Source of the DNA: DASRDE01 sp035938175
GTDB lineage: Bacteria > Vulcanimicrobiota > Vulcanimicrobiia > Vulcanimicrobiales > Vulcanimicrobiaceae
DNA length: 64,000 nucleotides
NCBI GenBank assembly: GCA_035938175.1
Contig: DASZHD010000025.1
Span: forward strand, 1-64,000
Direction: 5' to 3'
How positions within the stretch are numbered: position 1 is the stretch's first letter; every line of letters starts with the position of its first letter. Under the pieces are notes generated by a model. The model was given only the letters and a program-made list of their open reading frames with translations, did not search any database and had not been told where the DNA came from. Position numbers and translations under genes: made by a program. Below are positions 42,782 through 50,694 of the stretch, in pieces.

Positions 42782-42810
42782 ACCATACCATGCGCTAGGG
42801 TCTGCGTCAA
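42782..42810 (-). promoter_or_regulatory. Promoter of the methionine operon leader
   Basis: TTGACG (42810-42805), 17-nt spacer, TATGGT (42787-42782). The predicted start at about 42775 coincides with the leader ATG. It sits 11 nt after the stop of the upstream lipoprotein gene. Confidence 0.65.
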
Positions 42811-42820
42811 GGTCCGCGGG

Positions 42821-43450
42821 TTACCGGCGGCCGAGAGGCGGGCCGAGCCGCGTATTGTGGCGCGCAGTCCTGGCGTAATTGTACGTGCCGTTGCATTCGC
42901 CGTTCGATTCGTTCCAAATCGCTCCGGCCTTGACCGGCTCGTTGGAGGGCGGGTTGATGATGATCTTCTGCGGACTCCCGGGCGTGAGATAGTTCTCGCA
43001 CGCGATGACGTCGTTGGGGTTGTCCGAGTTGTTGCCGCCGACCCAGAGGTCGACCCACATTCCCGTGCAGCCCGCGCAATCGTCCTCACGGATGAAATAG
43101 CGCTTCATAAACGGTACGTAGATTCGCACGCCGTACGGGAGCTTGGAACCGTTGGACGTTTCGGTTGCAAACGTGATCGGGTTGGAATAGGTGCCGGTTC
43201 CGCCGGCGCACTGGTGGATCACCGGATGTGCGATTTGGCAACCCGGCGGCGAGTTGTCGGGCCAACCGTAAAAGGTGACCGTCGACGATACCGTCGACGA
43301 CTTCATGATCGCGTAGGTGGTGACCGTCCCGGACGACGGACGAAGGACCGATGCCGGCGACGACGAGCGCGGAACGGACGACTGACCGCACGATGCAATC
43401 GATACGGCCGCTGCGAGGGTGACGCAGCGCAAAAGGGCTTTTTTGAACAC
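42821..43450 (-). CDS. Secreted lipoprotein with barwin/DPBB-like fold pattern
   Basis: 209 residues from GTG 43450 (GGAG 8 nt upstream). Lipobox SIASCGQ is followed by a Ser-rich linker and a compact domain with TVTFYGWPDN, GGTGTYSNPITFAT, GVRIYVPFMKRYFIREDDC and VDLWVGG. This pattern recurs in small secreted proteins of actinobacteria and fungi that resemble a double-psi barrel with conserved Asp residues, but I do not know a named function. At least six cysteines suggest disulfides. Just upstream of the methionine promoter in the same direction, but probably unrelated to it. Confidence 0.75.
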   Translation of the reverse strand: MFKKALLRCVTLAAAVSIASCGQSSVPRSSSPASVLRPSSGTVTTYAIMKSSTVSSTVTFYGWPDNSPPGCQIAHPVIHQCAGGTGTYSNPITFATETSNGSKLPYGVRIYVPFMKRYFIREDDCAGCTGMWVDLWVGGNNSDNPNDVIACENYLTPGSPQKIIINPPSNEPVKAGAIWNESNGECNGTYNYARTARHNTRLGPPLGRR

Positions 43451-43488
43451 TGCTTTTCTCCAACTGAAGTGCGAGAGCAAGGTGTGAT

Positions 43489-43514
43489 AGACCGGCAGCC
43501 GATGAGGCCGGTCT
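43489..43514 (-). promoter_or_regulatory. Hairpin in the 5' region of the secreted lipoprotein gene
   Basis: AGACCGGC and GCCGGTCT are perfect 8-bp arms around a 10-nt loop, 39 nt before the GTG at 43450. Possible untranslated-region structure or operator. Confidence 0.35.
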
Positions 43515-43534
43515 TTATCTAGATGGAAACTGCC

Positions 43535-43556
43535 TTTACTTTCCTTACAAAGTAAA
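43535..43556. promoter_or_regulatory. Inverted repeat between divergent genes
   Basis: TTTACTTT-CCTTAC-AAAGTAAA, a perfect 8-bp inverted repeat with 6-nt spacer in an otherwise GC-rich region. Likely operator for the lipoprotein gene, the HD gene or both. Confidence 0.4.
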
Positions 43557-43696
43557 GTAAATAGCGATTTCGGTAGGTTGCCTGGTACCCCTGCATACCG
43601 AGCTGCACGATGGCGCCGCTGCGGGAGAAGGTCGAACGCCGATGAGACCTGCTTTATGCGTTTTGATTAACGCCTATGGTACGTTGGGTGCAATCG

Positions 43697-44431
43697 ATGG
43701 AAGAGACGAACGTGAAACGCGACGAGTTCTTGACCACCTTTCCCGGCGCTGCGGTACTCGCATCGATAGCACCGCTATCGCCGGCGCCGGCGAATGGGCT
43801 CGTGGCCGGTGTGCCTTTGCCTCACAGTGCGTTGGCGGCCGAGGCCACACAAATCGCCCGTGCTTCCGAGGCGCCGGAAATCTTCCGGCATTCGTTGCGG
43901 ACGTTTTTGTTTGCGGAGCTGATCGCGCGCGCTCGCGGCGTCGACCACGATCCCGAAATCGTGTACGTTGCATCGATTCTTCACGATACCGGCCTCTCCA
44001 GCGCGCATATGAGTGCCAGCGAGCGTTTTGAGGTAGATGGTGCGAACGTTGCGCGAACGCTGATGCAAAAGCACGGCGCCGACGAACGAAACATTGAAAC
44101 CGTCTGGGATGCCATCGCACTGCATGACTCCAGCGGGATCGCCCGATGGAAGCAGACCGAAGTAAAACTGGTGAACGCCGGCGTGAATGCGGACTTTGGC
44201 GGCTACCTGGATGAAATGCAGCGCGCCGATATTGCGGCGGTGTTGCGAGCCGTACCGCGTACGAATTTTACCGGTGTTTTTATCGACGCGGTCGCCGCGG
44301 TTGCCGCGCGCAAGCCGGAGGCGACGGGAAATAGTTTCGTAACGGACGTGGCGTACCGGCGCGTCCCGGGATTTCACCTCGTCAATTTTTGCGACGAAGT
44401 CCGCGACGATCCGTTCAAAGGTTACACGTAA
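43697..44431 (+). CDS. HD-domain hydrolase
   Basis: 244 residues. The HD motif is seen as FRHSLRTFLFAELI followed by VYVASILHDTGLS (His-Asp pair around residue 100) and a later AIALHDSSGIA. The domain resembles the small cyanamide-hydratase-like HD proteins and stand-alone phosphohydrolases. No sensor domain or signal peptide, so it is cytoplasmic. Substrate unknown. ATG 43697 is chosen because the extended reading adds no homology. It abuts the convergent lipoprotein gene with no gap. Confidence 0.8.
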   Translation: MEETNVKRDEFLTTFPGAAVLASIAPLSPAPANGLVAGVPLPHSALAAEATQIARASEAPEIFRHSLRTFLFAELIARARGVDHDPEIVYVASILHDTGLSSAHMSASERFEVDGANVARTLMQKHGADERNIETVWDAIALHDSSGIARWKQTEVKLVNAGVNADFGGYLDEMQRADIAAVLRAVPRTNFTGVFIDAVAAVAARKPEATGNSFVTDVAYRRVPGFHLVNFCDEVRDDPFKGYT

Positions 44432-44866
44432 CTACTGCGTCGTGAACGATCCCAGCGAGAACGTTTGATTGCATAGCGTATTCGTCACCGTTACGGTGTA
44501 TGTCGTGGACGGCGCCAGCGCGAGTATCCCCGACGTCCAGTACTGATCGTTCGCCGGCAGCGTCAGCAGTCCGGGCGGATTCGTCGGTCCGGGCGAGGGA
44601 GGCAGCCACGCCGTTCCGTTGACGCTCGCAATACCGGGCGACGTGAGCGCGGGCGCACTGAAAGCGGTGGACGGATTTTCGGGGTAGCCGACCCAGATGT
44701 CCAAATTGCCGTCGGGCACGCCCGTTGTTGATGATGCCGGATACAAAAGGGCAGGCGGCGCGACGCTGGCGCACGCGCCTTTCAGCACGCCGGTTGCTCC
44801 ACCGCAAGCAGCCAAGCCGGCCGCTGCGAGCGAAAGCGCACCAAGCAGAACGCGTTGAAGATTCAT
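44432..44866 (-). CDS. Small Pro-rich lipoprotein
   Basis: 144 residues from ATG 44866 with GGAGGG 7 nt upstream. Lipobox GLAACGGA (Cys 21). The mature part reads as one Ig-like/fibronectin-like beta domain: LLYPASSTTGVPDGNLDIWV at its start and LAPSTTYTVTVTNTLC near the end, a pattern common in bacterial Ig-like domains. The function is unknown. It probably faces the periplasm or cell surface. Confidence 0.7.
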   Translation of the reverse strand: MNLQRVLLGALSLAAAGLAACGGATGVLKGACASVAPPALLYPASSTTGVPDGNLDIWVGYPENPSTAFSAPALTSPGIASVNGTAWLPPSPGPTNPPGLLTLPANDQYWTSGILALAPSTTYTVTVTNTLCNQTFSLGSFTTQ

Positions 44867-44919
44867 CGGTCGCCCTCCAATGTTGTAAACGCCTGCGGGG
44901 CCCTCTTCGTTACAGCCGT

Positions 44920-45330
44920 CTAATGAACAGCGGCGCCGGTAAGCGTATACATACGGCCGCGCATAAACCCGCTGAGCGACAAGTTTCCGTGCTGTAGCGT
45001 TCCCGAGAATCGCATGCTGCCGCGCATCCCGATATCGATCCACAGCTGGTGATTTTGAATTCCACCGGTGACTTGCGTGATGCGGTTGTTCAGCGGATCG
45101 GGCGCAATGGACGTGCCGCGATACGTGCCGTTCACAATTCCGCCGGCATTGAATGTAAGAACCAGGATACCGGTACGCGGCGGTCCGATTCCGGTTTGCG
45201 GTTTTATTGCGACGTCGTAGGTGACATGACGCGGATTTTGCGTTACGGCAAAAGCCGGCGAACTCGTGACGATACATGCTACGAGCGCCAGGAAAAATGC
45301 GCTAAACCCAAGGGCGCGAGTCGTCTTCAT
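44920..45330 (-). CDS. Small secreted protein of unknown function
   Basis: 136 residues from ATG 45330 with GGAGGG upstream. Sec signal peptide ending SSPAFA-V. The mature domain is a predicted beta barrel of about 105 residues (GILVLTFNAGGIVNGTYRGT; LWIDIGMRGSMRFSGTLQHG), with glycine-rich turns. Not recognised. Same direction as the neighbouring lipoprotein gene, 53 nt upstream of it, so they may be co-transcribed. Confidence 0.7.
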   Translation of the reverse strand: MKTTRALGFSAFFLALVACIVTSSPAFAVTQNPRHVTYDVAIKPQTGIGPPRTGILVLTFNAGGIVNGTYRGTSIAPDPLNNRITQVTGGIQNHQLWIDIGMRGSMRFSGTLQHGNLSLSGFMRGRMYTLTGAAVH

Positions 45331-45390
45331 AATGATGCTTGCCCTCCAGTAGTAACGTGGTGGCAGCATTGTATCATATGCGCGCCGGCT

Positions 45391-46401
45391 CTACGCGCCG
45401 GGTGCGAACGGCAGGTTGGGGTCTGCGCTCAGTTCTAAGGGGTCGGCTCGAACCGCATCACCCTGGTAGAAGGCGGCCGCCGCGATCATCGCGGCGTTGT
45501 CCGTGCAGTATTTCGGCGGCGGTATGAAAACGCGCACGCCGTTTCGCTCGCCCCACTCGCGCAGCGCCCGTTGAAGCGCGCTGTTCGCCGCAACGCCGCC
45601 CGATAAAACGGCACTCGTATATGCCGAACGTTCAAATGCGTCCGCGACGCGCTGCATCAAAACGTCGACGACGGCCGCCTGAAACGAGGCCGCGACGTCT
45701 TCTTTTGAGGTCTGCGCTCCTTCCGGAGATTCTACGAAGTAGCGAACTGCGGTTTTTACGCCGGAAAACGACATATCGAGTGAATCGCCTTCCGCTCGGT
45801 GCCGCGGAAACGCAATCGCCTGCGCGTTACCGTCGCGCGCGAGCTTATCGAGCGCCGGTCCCCCGGGAAATCCCAAGCCGAGCAGACGCGCGGTTTTGTC
45901 GTACGCTTCGCCGGCAGCGTCATCTTTTGTTCGGCCGATGACAGTCATCGACGTCGGGCTTTGCACGTCGACGAGTTGGGAGTGGCCTCCGGAAACGAGC
46001 AGCGTCAGGAACGGATATTCCGGAACGTCGTCGCGATCGAGAAACGCCGCGTAGATATGTCCGTGCAAGTGATTGACGCCGTACAGCGGTTTGTTCAACG
46101 AAAAGGCGAGGGCTTTTGCGGCCGCGACGCCGACGACTAAACTGCCGATTAGTCCGGGTCCGCGCGTAACGGCGATGCCGTCGATTTGCTGCAGCGAAAC
46201 CTGCGCGCGCCCGGCGGCGTCTTCGACCGCTGCCGAAAGCAATGCCACGTGCTGACGACTCGCAATTTCAGGTACGATACCGCCGTATTTTGCGTGAAAG
46301 GCGTCTTGGTTCGTCGACACGCTCGAGCGCACGACGCGTCCGTCTTCGACGACCGCTGCAGCGGTGTCGTCGCACGAGGTTTCGATGCCGAGGAGGAGCA
46401 T
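45391..46401 (-). CDS. tsaD: tRNA N6-threonylcarbamoyladenosine transferase
   Basis: 336 residues: GIETSCDDTA start, YGGIVPEIASRQH, TRGPGLIGSLVVG, the metal-binding H111 and H115 in VNHLHGH, LVSGGHSQL and VLSGGVAANSALQ. TsaD completes t6A37 on ANN-decoding tRNAs with TsaB/TsaE. No tsaB or tsaE nearby. A repeat cluster begins 30 nt upstream of its start. Confidence 0.97.
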   Translation of the reverse strand: MLLLGIETSCDDTAAAVVEDGRVVRSSVSTNQDAFHAKYGGIVPEIASRQHVALLSAAVEDAAGRAQVSLQQIDGIAVTRGPGLIGSLVVGVAAAKALAFSLNKPLYGVNHLHGHIYAAFLDRDDVPEYPFLTLLVSGGHSQLVDVQSPTSMTVIGRTKDDAAGEAYDKTARLLGLGFPGGPALDKLARDGNAQAIAFPRHRAEGDSLDMSFSGVKTAVRYFVESPEGAQTSKEDVAASFQAAVVDVLMQRVADAFERSAYTSAVLSGGVAANSALQRALREWGERNGVRVFIPPPKYCTDNAAMIAAAAFYQGDAVRADPLELSADPNLPFAPGA

Positions 46402-46431
46402 GGGGTTTTAGCTACGCGGCCGATCGCTCTT

Positions 46432-46621
46432 TGTCATGCTGAGGAATCGAAGCACCCTGAGGAATCGAAGGGCCGCGTGATCGCAAATGCCCCTCGATGC
46501 CTCGGGGTGCTTCGATTCCTCAGCATGACAAGCAATGCGCCTCGATACCTCGGGGTGCTTCGATGCCTCAGCATGACAAGCGGATACCTCACCATGACGA
46601 GCGGATACCTCACCATGACAA
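46432..46621. repeat. Cluster of palindromic and direct repeats
   Basis: The unit TGTCATGCTGAGGAATCGAA (46432 onward, + strand) recurs inverted at about 46501-46530 (GTGCTTCGATTCCTCAGCAT). A 41-nt direct repeat starts at 46493 and again at 46541 (CTCGATRCCTCGGGGTGCTT core). A 21-nt tandem (AGCGGATACCTCACCATGAC) follows twice near 46580-46620. The long inverted copies can fold into a large cruciform or RNA hairpin. This resembles the dispersed palindromic (REP-like) repeats of several phyla. Open frames across it are fortuitous. Confidence 0.85.
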
Positions 46622-46627
46622 GGACAG

Positions 46628-47011
46628 TTAAACACGGGCGCTCTCGGCGCCGAGGCGCCAAAAGCACAACAGCATCCCGGCCAGTCCGGCAAAGAGCAAG
46701 AAGTCGGACCACACGACGCCGATCAGCAGCACGAGCACCGAAAACGCCAAGCAAATCGGCCAAGCGCTTTCCTTTGTAACGACGCCGAGATCTTCACCGG
46801 CGCGTTCCTTGTGCTGCAACTGCGGATCGTCGCCGGCGATCTTCGAGTTGCGTTCGGCGAGAATTGCGTACCCCGCGGCCCACGCTAGACCCAGACTCAT
46901 GAAGCCGAGCAGCAGCGAGCCGCCGCGATCGTGCGACGAATACCAGTACACCAGACAAATCGTCGCGCCGAACGCGGACGAACTGAGGAACAGACCGACC
47001 AGCGTCTTCAT
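46628..47011 (-). CDS. ctaF: Cytochrome c oxidase subunit IV (actinobacterial type)
   Basis: 127 residues with four membrane helices in two pairs (SSAFGATICLVYWYSS, LLLGFMSLGLAWAAGYAIL, then two after residue 85), the layout of the actinobacterial-type CtaF subunit. It overlaps the ctaD stop by 4 nt (ATGA), which is the main support for the assignment. It stabilises the oxidase and has no catalytic residues. The 3' end lies 7 nt from the repeat cluster. Confidence 0.8.
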   Translation of the reverse strand: MKTLVGLFLSSSAFGATICLVYWYSSHDRGGSLLLGFMSLGLAWAAGYAILAERNSKIAGDDPQLQHKERAGEDLGVVTKESAWPICLAFSVLVLLIGVVWSDFLLFAGLAGMLLCFWRLGAESARV

Positions 47012-48588
47012 CGCTGCTCAGCGAGCTCGGGATGCCGCATATCCCACGCAGGCCGTTCAGATCGAATCGGCGGCAGTGCGTGGAAATTGAACTCGGGGGG
47101 CGGCGAACTCGTCGCCCATTCCAGCGTGAACGCGCCCCACGGGTCGTCGCCGACGGGAACCTTTGCAATCAAGGACAGCACAACGTTGAGCACAAACGCG
47201 ATCGCCGAGAACGCCATGATGCCGGCGCCGACGGATGAGAGTGCGTTGAGCCACGCGTAGTCGGCGATCGGCTGATACGTATACACGCGCCGCGCCATGC
47301 CCTCGATTCCAAGGAAGAACATCGGCAAGAACGTCAGGTTGAATCCCACGTACATCAGCCAGAAATTGATCTTGCCCAACAACTCGCTGAGCTTGGTGCC
47401 GAACATCTTCGGGAACCAAAAGTACACCGCCGCAAAAATCGCAAAGAGCGAACCGCCGCCCAGCGTGTAGTGGAAATGCGCGACGATGAAGTAGCTGTCT
47501 TCGGTGTGGTAGTCGATGGGCGGTGAGGCTACCATGACGCCGGTGATTCCGCCAATCAAAAAGTTGAGCAAAAACCCGACCGAGAAGAGCATCGGCGTGC
47601 TGAGCTCTATTTTGCCTTTCCACATCGTGCCGATCCAGTTCCAGAATTTTACGCCCGTCGGTACGGCGATCAAGAACGACATGCCCGAGAAGAATCCGTT
47701 CGCCACGGCGCCCGTCGTGAACATGTGATGCGCCCACACGCCCATTGAAAGCCCCGCGATTGCGAACGCGGAAAGCACGAGCCCGACGTAGCCGAACACC
47801 GGCTTATGTGAAAACACCGCGACGATTTCCGTGATGACGCCGAAGAACGGTAGAATCATTACGTAGACTTCGGGATGACCGAAGAACCAAAACAGATGCT
47901 GGTAGAGAATCGGGTCGCCGCCGGCGTTCGGGTCGAAAAAGTGCGCTCCGTAATGTCGCTCGAGCAGCAGTTCGCACGAGACGCAGGCGAGCGAAGGAAA
48001 CGCCATCAGAATCATCAGCGCGGTCGCCAGAATTTCCCACGTGAAGATCGGCATGCGCCACATCGTCATCCCGGGCGCGCGAAACAAGAAGATCGTGGCA
48101 ACAAAGTTAATCGCCACCGTTATCGTCGCGATGCTGTTCATCAGAATTCCGAGAATCCACAGGTCCTGCCCCGCGCCCGTTCCGGCATCGGTGGTCGAAA
48201 GCGGTGCGTAGGCCGTCCATCCGGCCGAAGCGGCGCCGCCCTGCGCGAAAATCCCCGCAAAAACGGTAAGTCCGCTCAAGATGAACAGCCATACGCCGAA
48301 TGCGTTCAAGCGCGGAAACGCCATGTCCGGAGCGCCGATCTGCAGCGGCACCAAGTAATTGCCCAAGCCAAAACCAAACGGCGCGATGACCAAGAAAATC
48401 ATCGCGGTGCCGTGCAGCGTGAAGATCTGATTGTACGCGTGGGCCGAAAACAGATCCTGATCCGGCCGCGCCAGTTGCAAACGGATGCAGAGCGAGAGTA
48501 TGCCCGCAACAATAAAGAAAAGGAAGGTCGTGCCGAGGTACAGGATGCCGATCTTTTTATGATTCGTGCTGGTCAGCCACTCGATCAT
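47008..48588 (-). CDS. ctaD: Cytochrome c oxidase subunit I
   Basis: 526 residues, 12 membrane helices. LHGTAMIFLV (heme a His), WFFGHPEVYVMILP (CuB His and cross-linked Tyr), GVWAHHMFTTG (CuB His pair) and IVAHFHYTLGG (heme ligands) are intact. It reduces oxygen to water and pumps protons. ATG 48588 overlaps the ctaC stop (ATGA). A longer upstream reading covers ctaC on another frame and is rejected. The heme-copper site and K-channel Tyr mark an A-family enzyme. Confidence 0.97.
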   Translation of the reverse strand: MIEWLTSTNHKKIGILYLGTTFLFFIVAGILSLCIRLQLARPDQDLFSAHAYNQIFTLHGTAMIFLVIAPFGFGLGNYLVPLQIGAPDMAFPRLNAFGVWLFILSGLTVFAGIFAQGGAASAGWTAYAPLSTTDAGTGAGQDLWILGILMNSIATITVAINFVATIFLFRAPGMTMWRMPIFTWEILATALMILMAFPSLACVSCELLLERHYGAHFFDPNAGGDPILYQHLFWFFGHPEVYVMILPFFGVITEIVAVFSHKPVFGYVGLVLSAFAIAGLSMGVWAHHMFTTGAVANGFFSGMSFLIAVPTGVKFWNWIGTMWKGKIELSTPMLFSVGFLLNFLIGGITGVMVASPPIDYHTEDSYFIVAHFHYTLGGGSLFAIFAAVYFWFPKMFGTKLSELLGKINFWLMYVGFNLTFLPMFFLGIEGMARRVYTYQPIADYAWLNALSSVGAGIMAFSAIAFVLNVVLSLIAKVPVGDDPWGAFTLEWATSSPPPEFNFHALPPIRSERPAWDMRHPELAEQR

Positions 48589-49244
48589 AGCGCTTGAGTC
48601 CCGCCGCTTGCCGCCCAGCGATCGTACGCCGCCGGCGGAACGACGCGCACCGAAAAGGTCATCAGCGCGTGATCCAACCCGCAATATTCGGCGCATTCGC
48701 CGCGGAATACACCTAAACGCGTCGGCGTAATATCGAAGTGCATCGCGTATCCCGGCGTCGCATCGCGTTTGAACAAGAACGCCGGCACCCAAAACGAATG
48801 GACGACGTCGACGGAATAAAGATTGATCTGCGTCATTTTTCCGAGCGGCAGAATCATCTCGGGCGGTACGTGTGGCGTGCCGGCGATCTCGATTCCGTGG
48901 CCGGGGTACCGGAACTGCCACGACCAGCGGTAGGCGGTGACGTCGACCACTGCATACGGATTGGGTTTGAGAAAATCTACGGTGCCCTCGCGAACATAGG
49001 TAACGTAGAACAAGCCGATGACCATTATCAACGGCACGACCGTTCCGGTGATTTCGATGGGCGCGTTCGTATGAAACTGCGGCGGCAATTTTCCGTCGTC
49101 ACCCGGCCGCTTGCGCCAGACCAGCAGCGAAAACAGAATGAGACCGTAGACGACGACGGCGACGAAGAGCGCCGCGCCGAAAAAAATGTACCAGACTCCT
49201 CGCAAGTCCATCGCCTGCAGCGACGCCGGATGCAGAATGGGCAT
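48585..49244 (-). CDS. ctaC: Cytochrome c oxidase subunit II
   Basis: 219 residues: two N-terminal membrane helices (about 18-42 and 66-84) and the cupredoxin domain with all CuA ligands: H149 in VVHSFW, then C184, E186, C188, H192 and M195 in GECAEYCGLDHALM. Takes electrons from cytochrome c. No fused C-terminal cytochrome c domain, so a separate cytochrome (probably the QcrC diheme protein) is needed. ATG 49244; divergent from ctaE. Confidence 0.97.
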   Translation of the reverse strand: MPILHPASLQAMDLRGVWYIFFGAALFVAVVVYGLILFSLLVWRKRPGDDGKLPPQFHTNAPIEITGTVVPLIMVIGLFYVTYVREGTVDFLKPNPYAVVDVTAYRWSWQFRYPGHGIEIAGTPHVPPEMILPLGKMTQINLYSVDVVHSFWVPAFLFKRDATPGYAMHFDITPTRLGVFRGECAEYCGLDHALMTFSVRVVPPAAYDRWAASGGTQAL

Positions 49245-49251
49245 TTCTACG

Positions 49252-49303
49252 GGGTAGTTACCCTTTTTGTCGGGTAAAAAACAGTCCGCTTCGGGTACAA
49301 AAC
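49252..49303. promoter_or_regulatory. Three GGGTA repeats at 20-21 nt spacing
   Basis: GGGTA occurs at 49252, 49272 and 49293; the first is part of the palindrome GGGTA-GT-TACCC, and the last two share CGGGTAMAAAAC. The spacing is two helical turns, so a protein could bind all three from one side. They fill the 63-nt space between divergent oxidase genes. Confidence 0.5.
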
Positions 49304-49307
49304 GGCC

Positions 49308-49877
49308 ATGGCTCGCCGCGAATTGCCGTTGCCGCTACGCACGCATCCGGTCGTACTGGGCGTAGTGATCTTCATCGCGTCCGAGACAATGTTTTTTTCG
49401 GCCCTGTTCGCGACATACTACAATTTGAAGGCTCGCACGCCCGTGTGGCCGCCGCCGTCGGTACACCTGGACGAAGTCGGACCGGCACTGGGGACGCTGT
49501 TTTTGTTATTCAGCAGCGCAACGATGTTTCCGATGCTGCGCGCTATGCGCCGGCGCGACTTTCGCGTTGCGTCTGCGTGGCTGTATGCCGCGATCCTCGG
49601 CGGGTTGTGTTATACCGGCGACGCCATGCACGGCTACGCGGATCAGTCTTTCGGCATGCAGAGCAGCGCGTACGGCTCGATCTACGTCACCATGACCGGC
49701 TTCCATTTACTACACGTCGTTGCCGGCGTCTTAATGCTCCTGGGGTTGTATTTCGGATTACGCTCGCCGGCGTTCCGGTCCGAAGACCACGGCGGCGCCG
49801 AAGCGGTGAGCTATTATTGGCACTTCGTCACGGTGATGTGGATCGGTATCTACACTACCGTCTACTGGATACGCTGA
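49308..49877 (+). CDS. ctaE: Cytochrome c oxidase subunit III
   Basis: 189 residues, five helices, the short bacterial form. VVIFIASETMFFSALFATYYN at the N-terminus and YVTMTGFHLLHVVAGVLML, SYYWHFVTVMW near the C-terminus are subunit III hallmarks (Glu of the first motif and the His-rich motif intact). First gene of the rightward operon ctaE-qcrA-qcrB-ctaG-qcrC, 0 nt from qcrA. Confidence 0.96.
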   Translation: MARRELPLPLRTHPVVLGVVIFIASETMFFSALFATYYNLKARTPVWPPPSVHLDEVGPALGTLFLLFSSATMFPMLRAMRRRDFRVASAWLYAAILGGLCYTGDAMHGYADQSFGMQSSAYGSIYVTMTGFHLLHVVAGVLMLLGLYFGLRSPAFRSEDHGGAEAVSYYWHFVTVMWIGIYTTVYWIR

Positions 49878-50690
49878 ATGAGCCCGCGCGAACGGGCTAT
49901 TGCCGCCGGTCTGATTCTTTCGATTGCCGGGAGCATCGCATTTGCGTATGCGTTCGTGGCGCAACTCGGCACGCAATGGCAGGGCGGTGCGCTCGTGTGC
50001 GCTTTTGCGGGCCTTGCCCTCGCGATGCTCGGCTGGGCGCGCTGGATCGTTTCGCACGAACAAGTCGTTGATTTACGTGACACGTATCCGCAGCCGGAAG
50101 AAGAGCGCGGCCGCCAAGTCGAAGCGTTCACGCACGGCGTTGCGCAGATCACGCGGCGAACCTGGCTGACGCGGTTGCTCTATGGCACGCTCGGTGTGTT
50201 GGGCGTGGCAGCGCTGTTTCCGGCAGCTGCATTGGGGCCGCAGCCCGGCGACACGCTGTTCCATACCAAGTGGCGCCGCGGCATGCGAATGCAGCGCAGC
50301 GACGGCTCGCTTTTGAAAGCGGACGACATCAACGTCGACGGCGTGGAAACGGTTTTTCCGGAAGGCGACGGCAGCGATTACCGCGCGATGACCGTAATCG
50401 TTCGTCTTCCCGAAGGTGTCGGCAAGAACACGACGGCGGGTTTGGTCGCGTATTCGAAAGCCTGCACGCATACGGGATGTCCGGTGGCGCTCTACCGGTC
50501 GGCGGATCACCGGTTGATTTGCCCTTGCCATCAATCCGTATTCGATGCGGCGGACGGGGCGAAAGTGCTGGACGGTCCCGCGGACCGTCCGTTACCGCAG
50601 CTACCGATCGAAATATCGGACGACGGCTACGTGCGCGCGGGCGGCGACTTCAACGACAGCATCGGTCCGGGTTTTTGGGAGCACGCATGA
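49878..50690 (+). CDS. qcrA: Rieske iron-sulfur protein of the bc complex
   Basis: 270 residues. The N-terminal region has two or three membrane helices (about 8-32, 36-55 and 92-112) instead of the single anchor of proteobacterial Rieske proteins, as in actinobacterial QcrA. The [2Fe-2S] site is complete: C196 and H198 in CTHTGC, C215 and H218 in CPCHQS, with the disulfide pair C201/C217. It passes electrons from menaquinol to cytochrome c. Starts directly after the ctaE stop. Confidence 0.96.
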   Translation: MSPRERAIAAGLILSIAGSIAFAYAFVAQLGTQWQGGALVCAFAGLALAMLGWARWIVSHEQVVDLRDTYPQPEEERGRQVEAFTHGVAQITRRTWLTRLLYGTLGVLGVAALFPAAALGPQPGDTLFHTKWRRGMRMQRSDGSLLKADDINVDGVETVFPEGDGSDYRAMTVIVRLPEGVGKNTTAGLVAYSKACTHTGCPVALYRSADHRLICPCHQSVFDAADGAKVLDGPADRPLPQLPIEISDDGYVRAGGDFNDSIGPGFWEHA

Positions 50691-50694
50691 AGTC

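Noticed and set aside
43608..43655. Resemblance to the end of a cobalamin riboswitch (CCGCTG, GGGAGAAGG, GAGACCTGC)
   Set aside because: The conserved core (GGGAA, GGTGAAA, CCCCCGC-ACTGT) is missing, and the downstream gene is an HD protein with no B12 link. A covariance-model scan would settle it.
46186..46779. Open frames across the repeat cluster
   Set aside because: They encode repeated VLRFLSMTS-type peptides created by the repeats and have no start signals.
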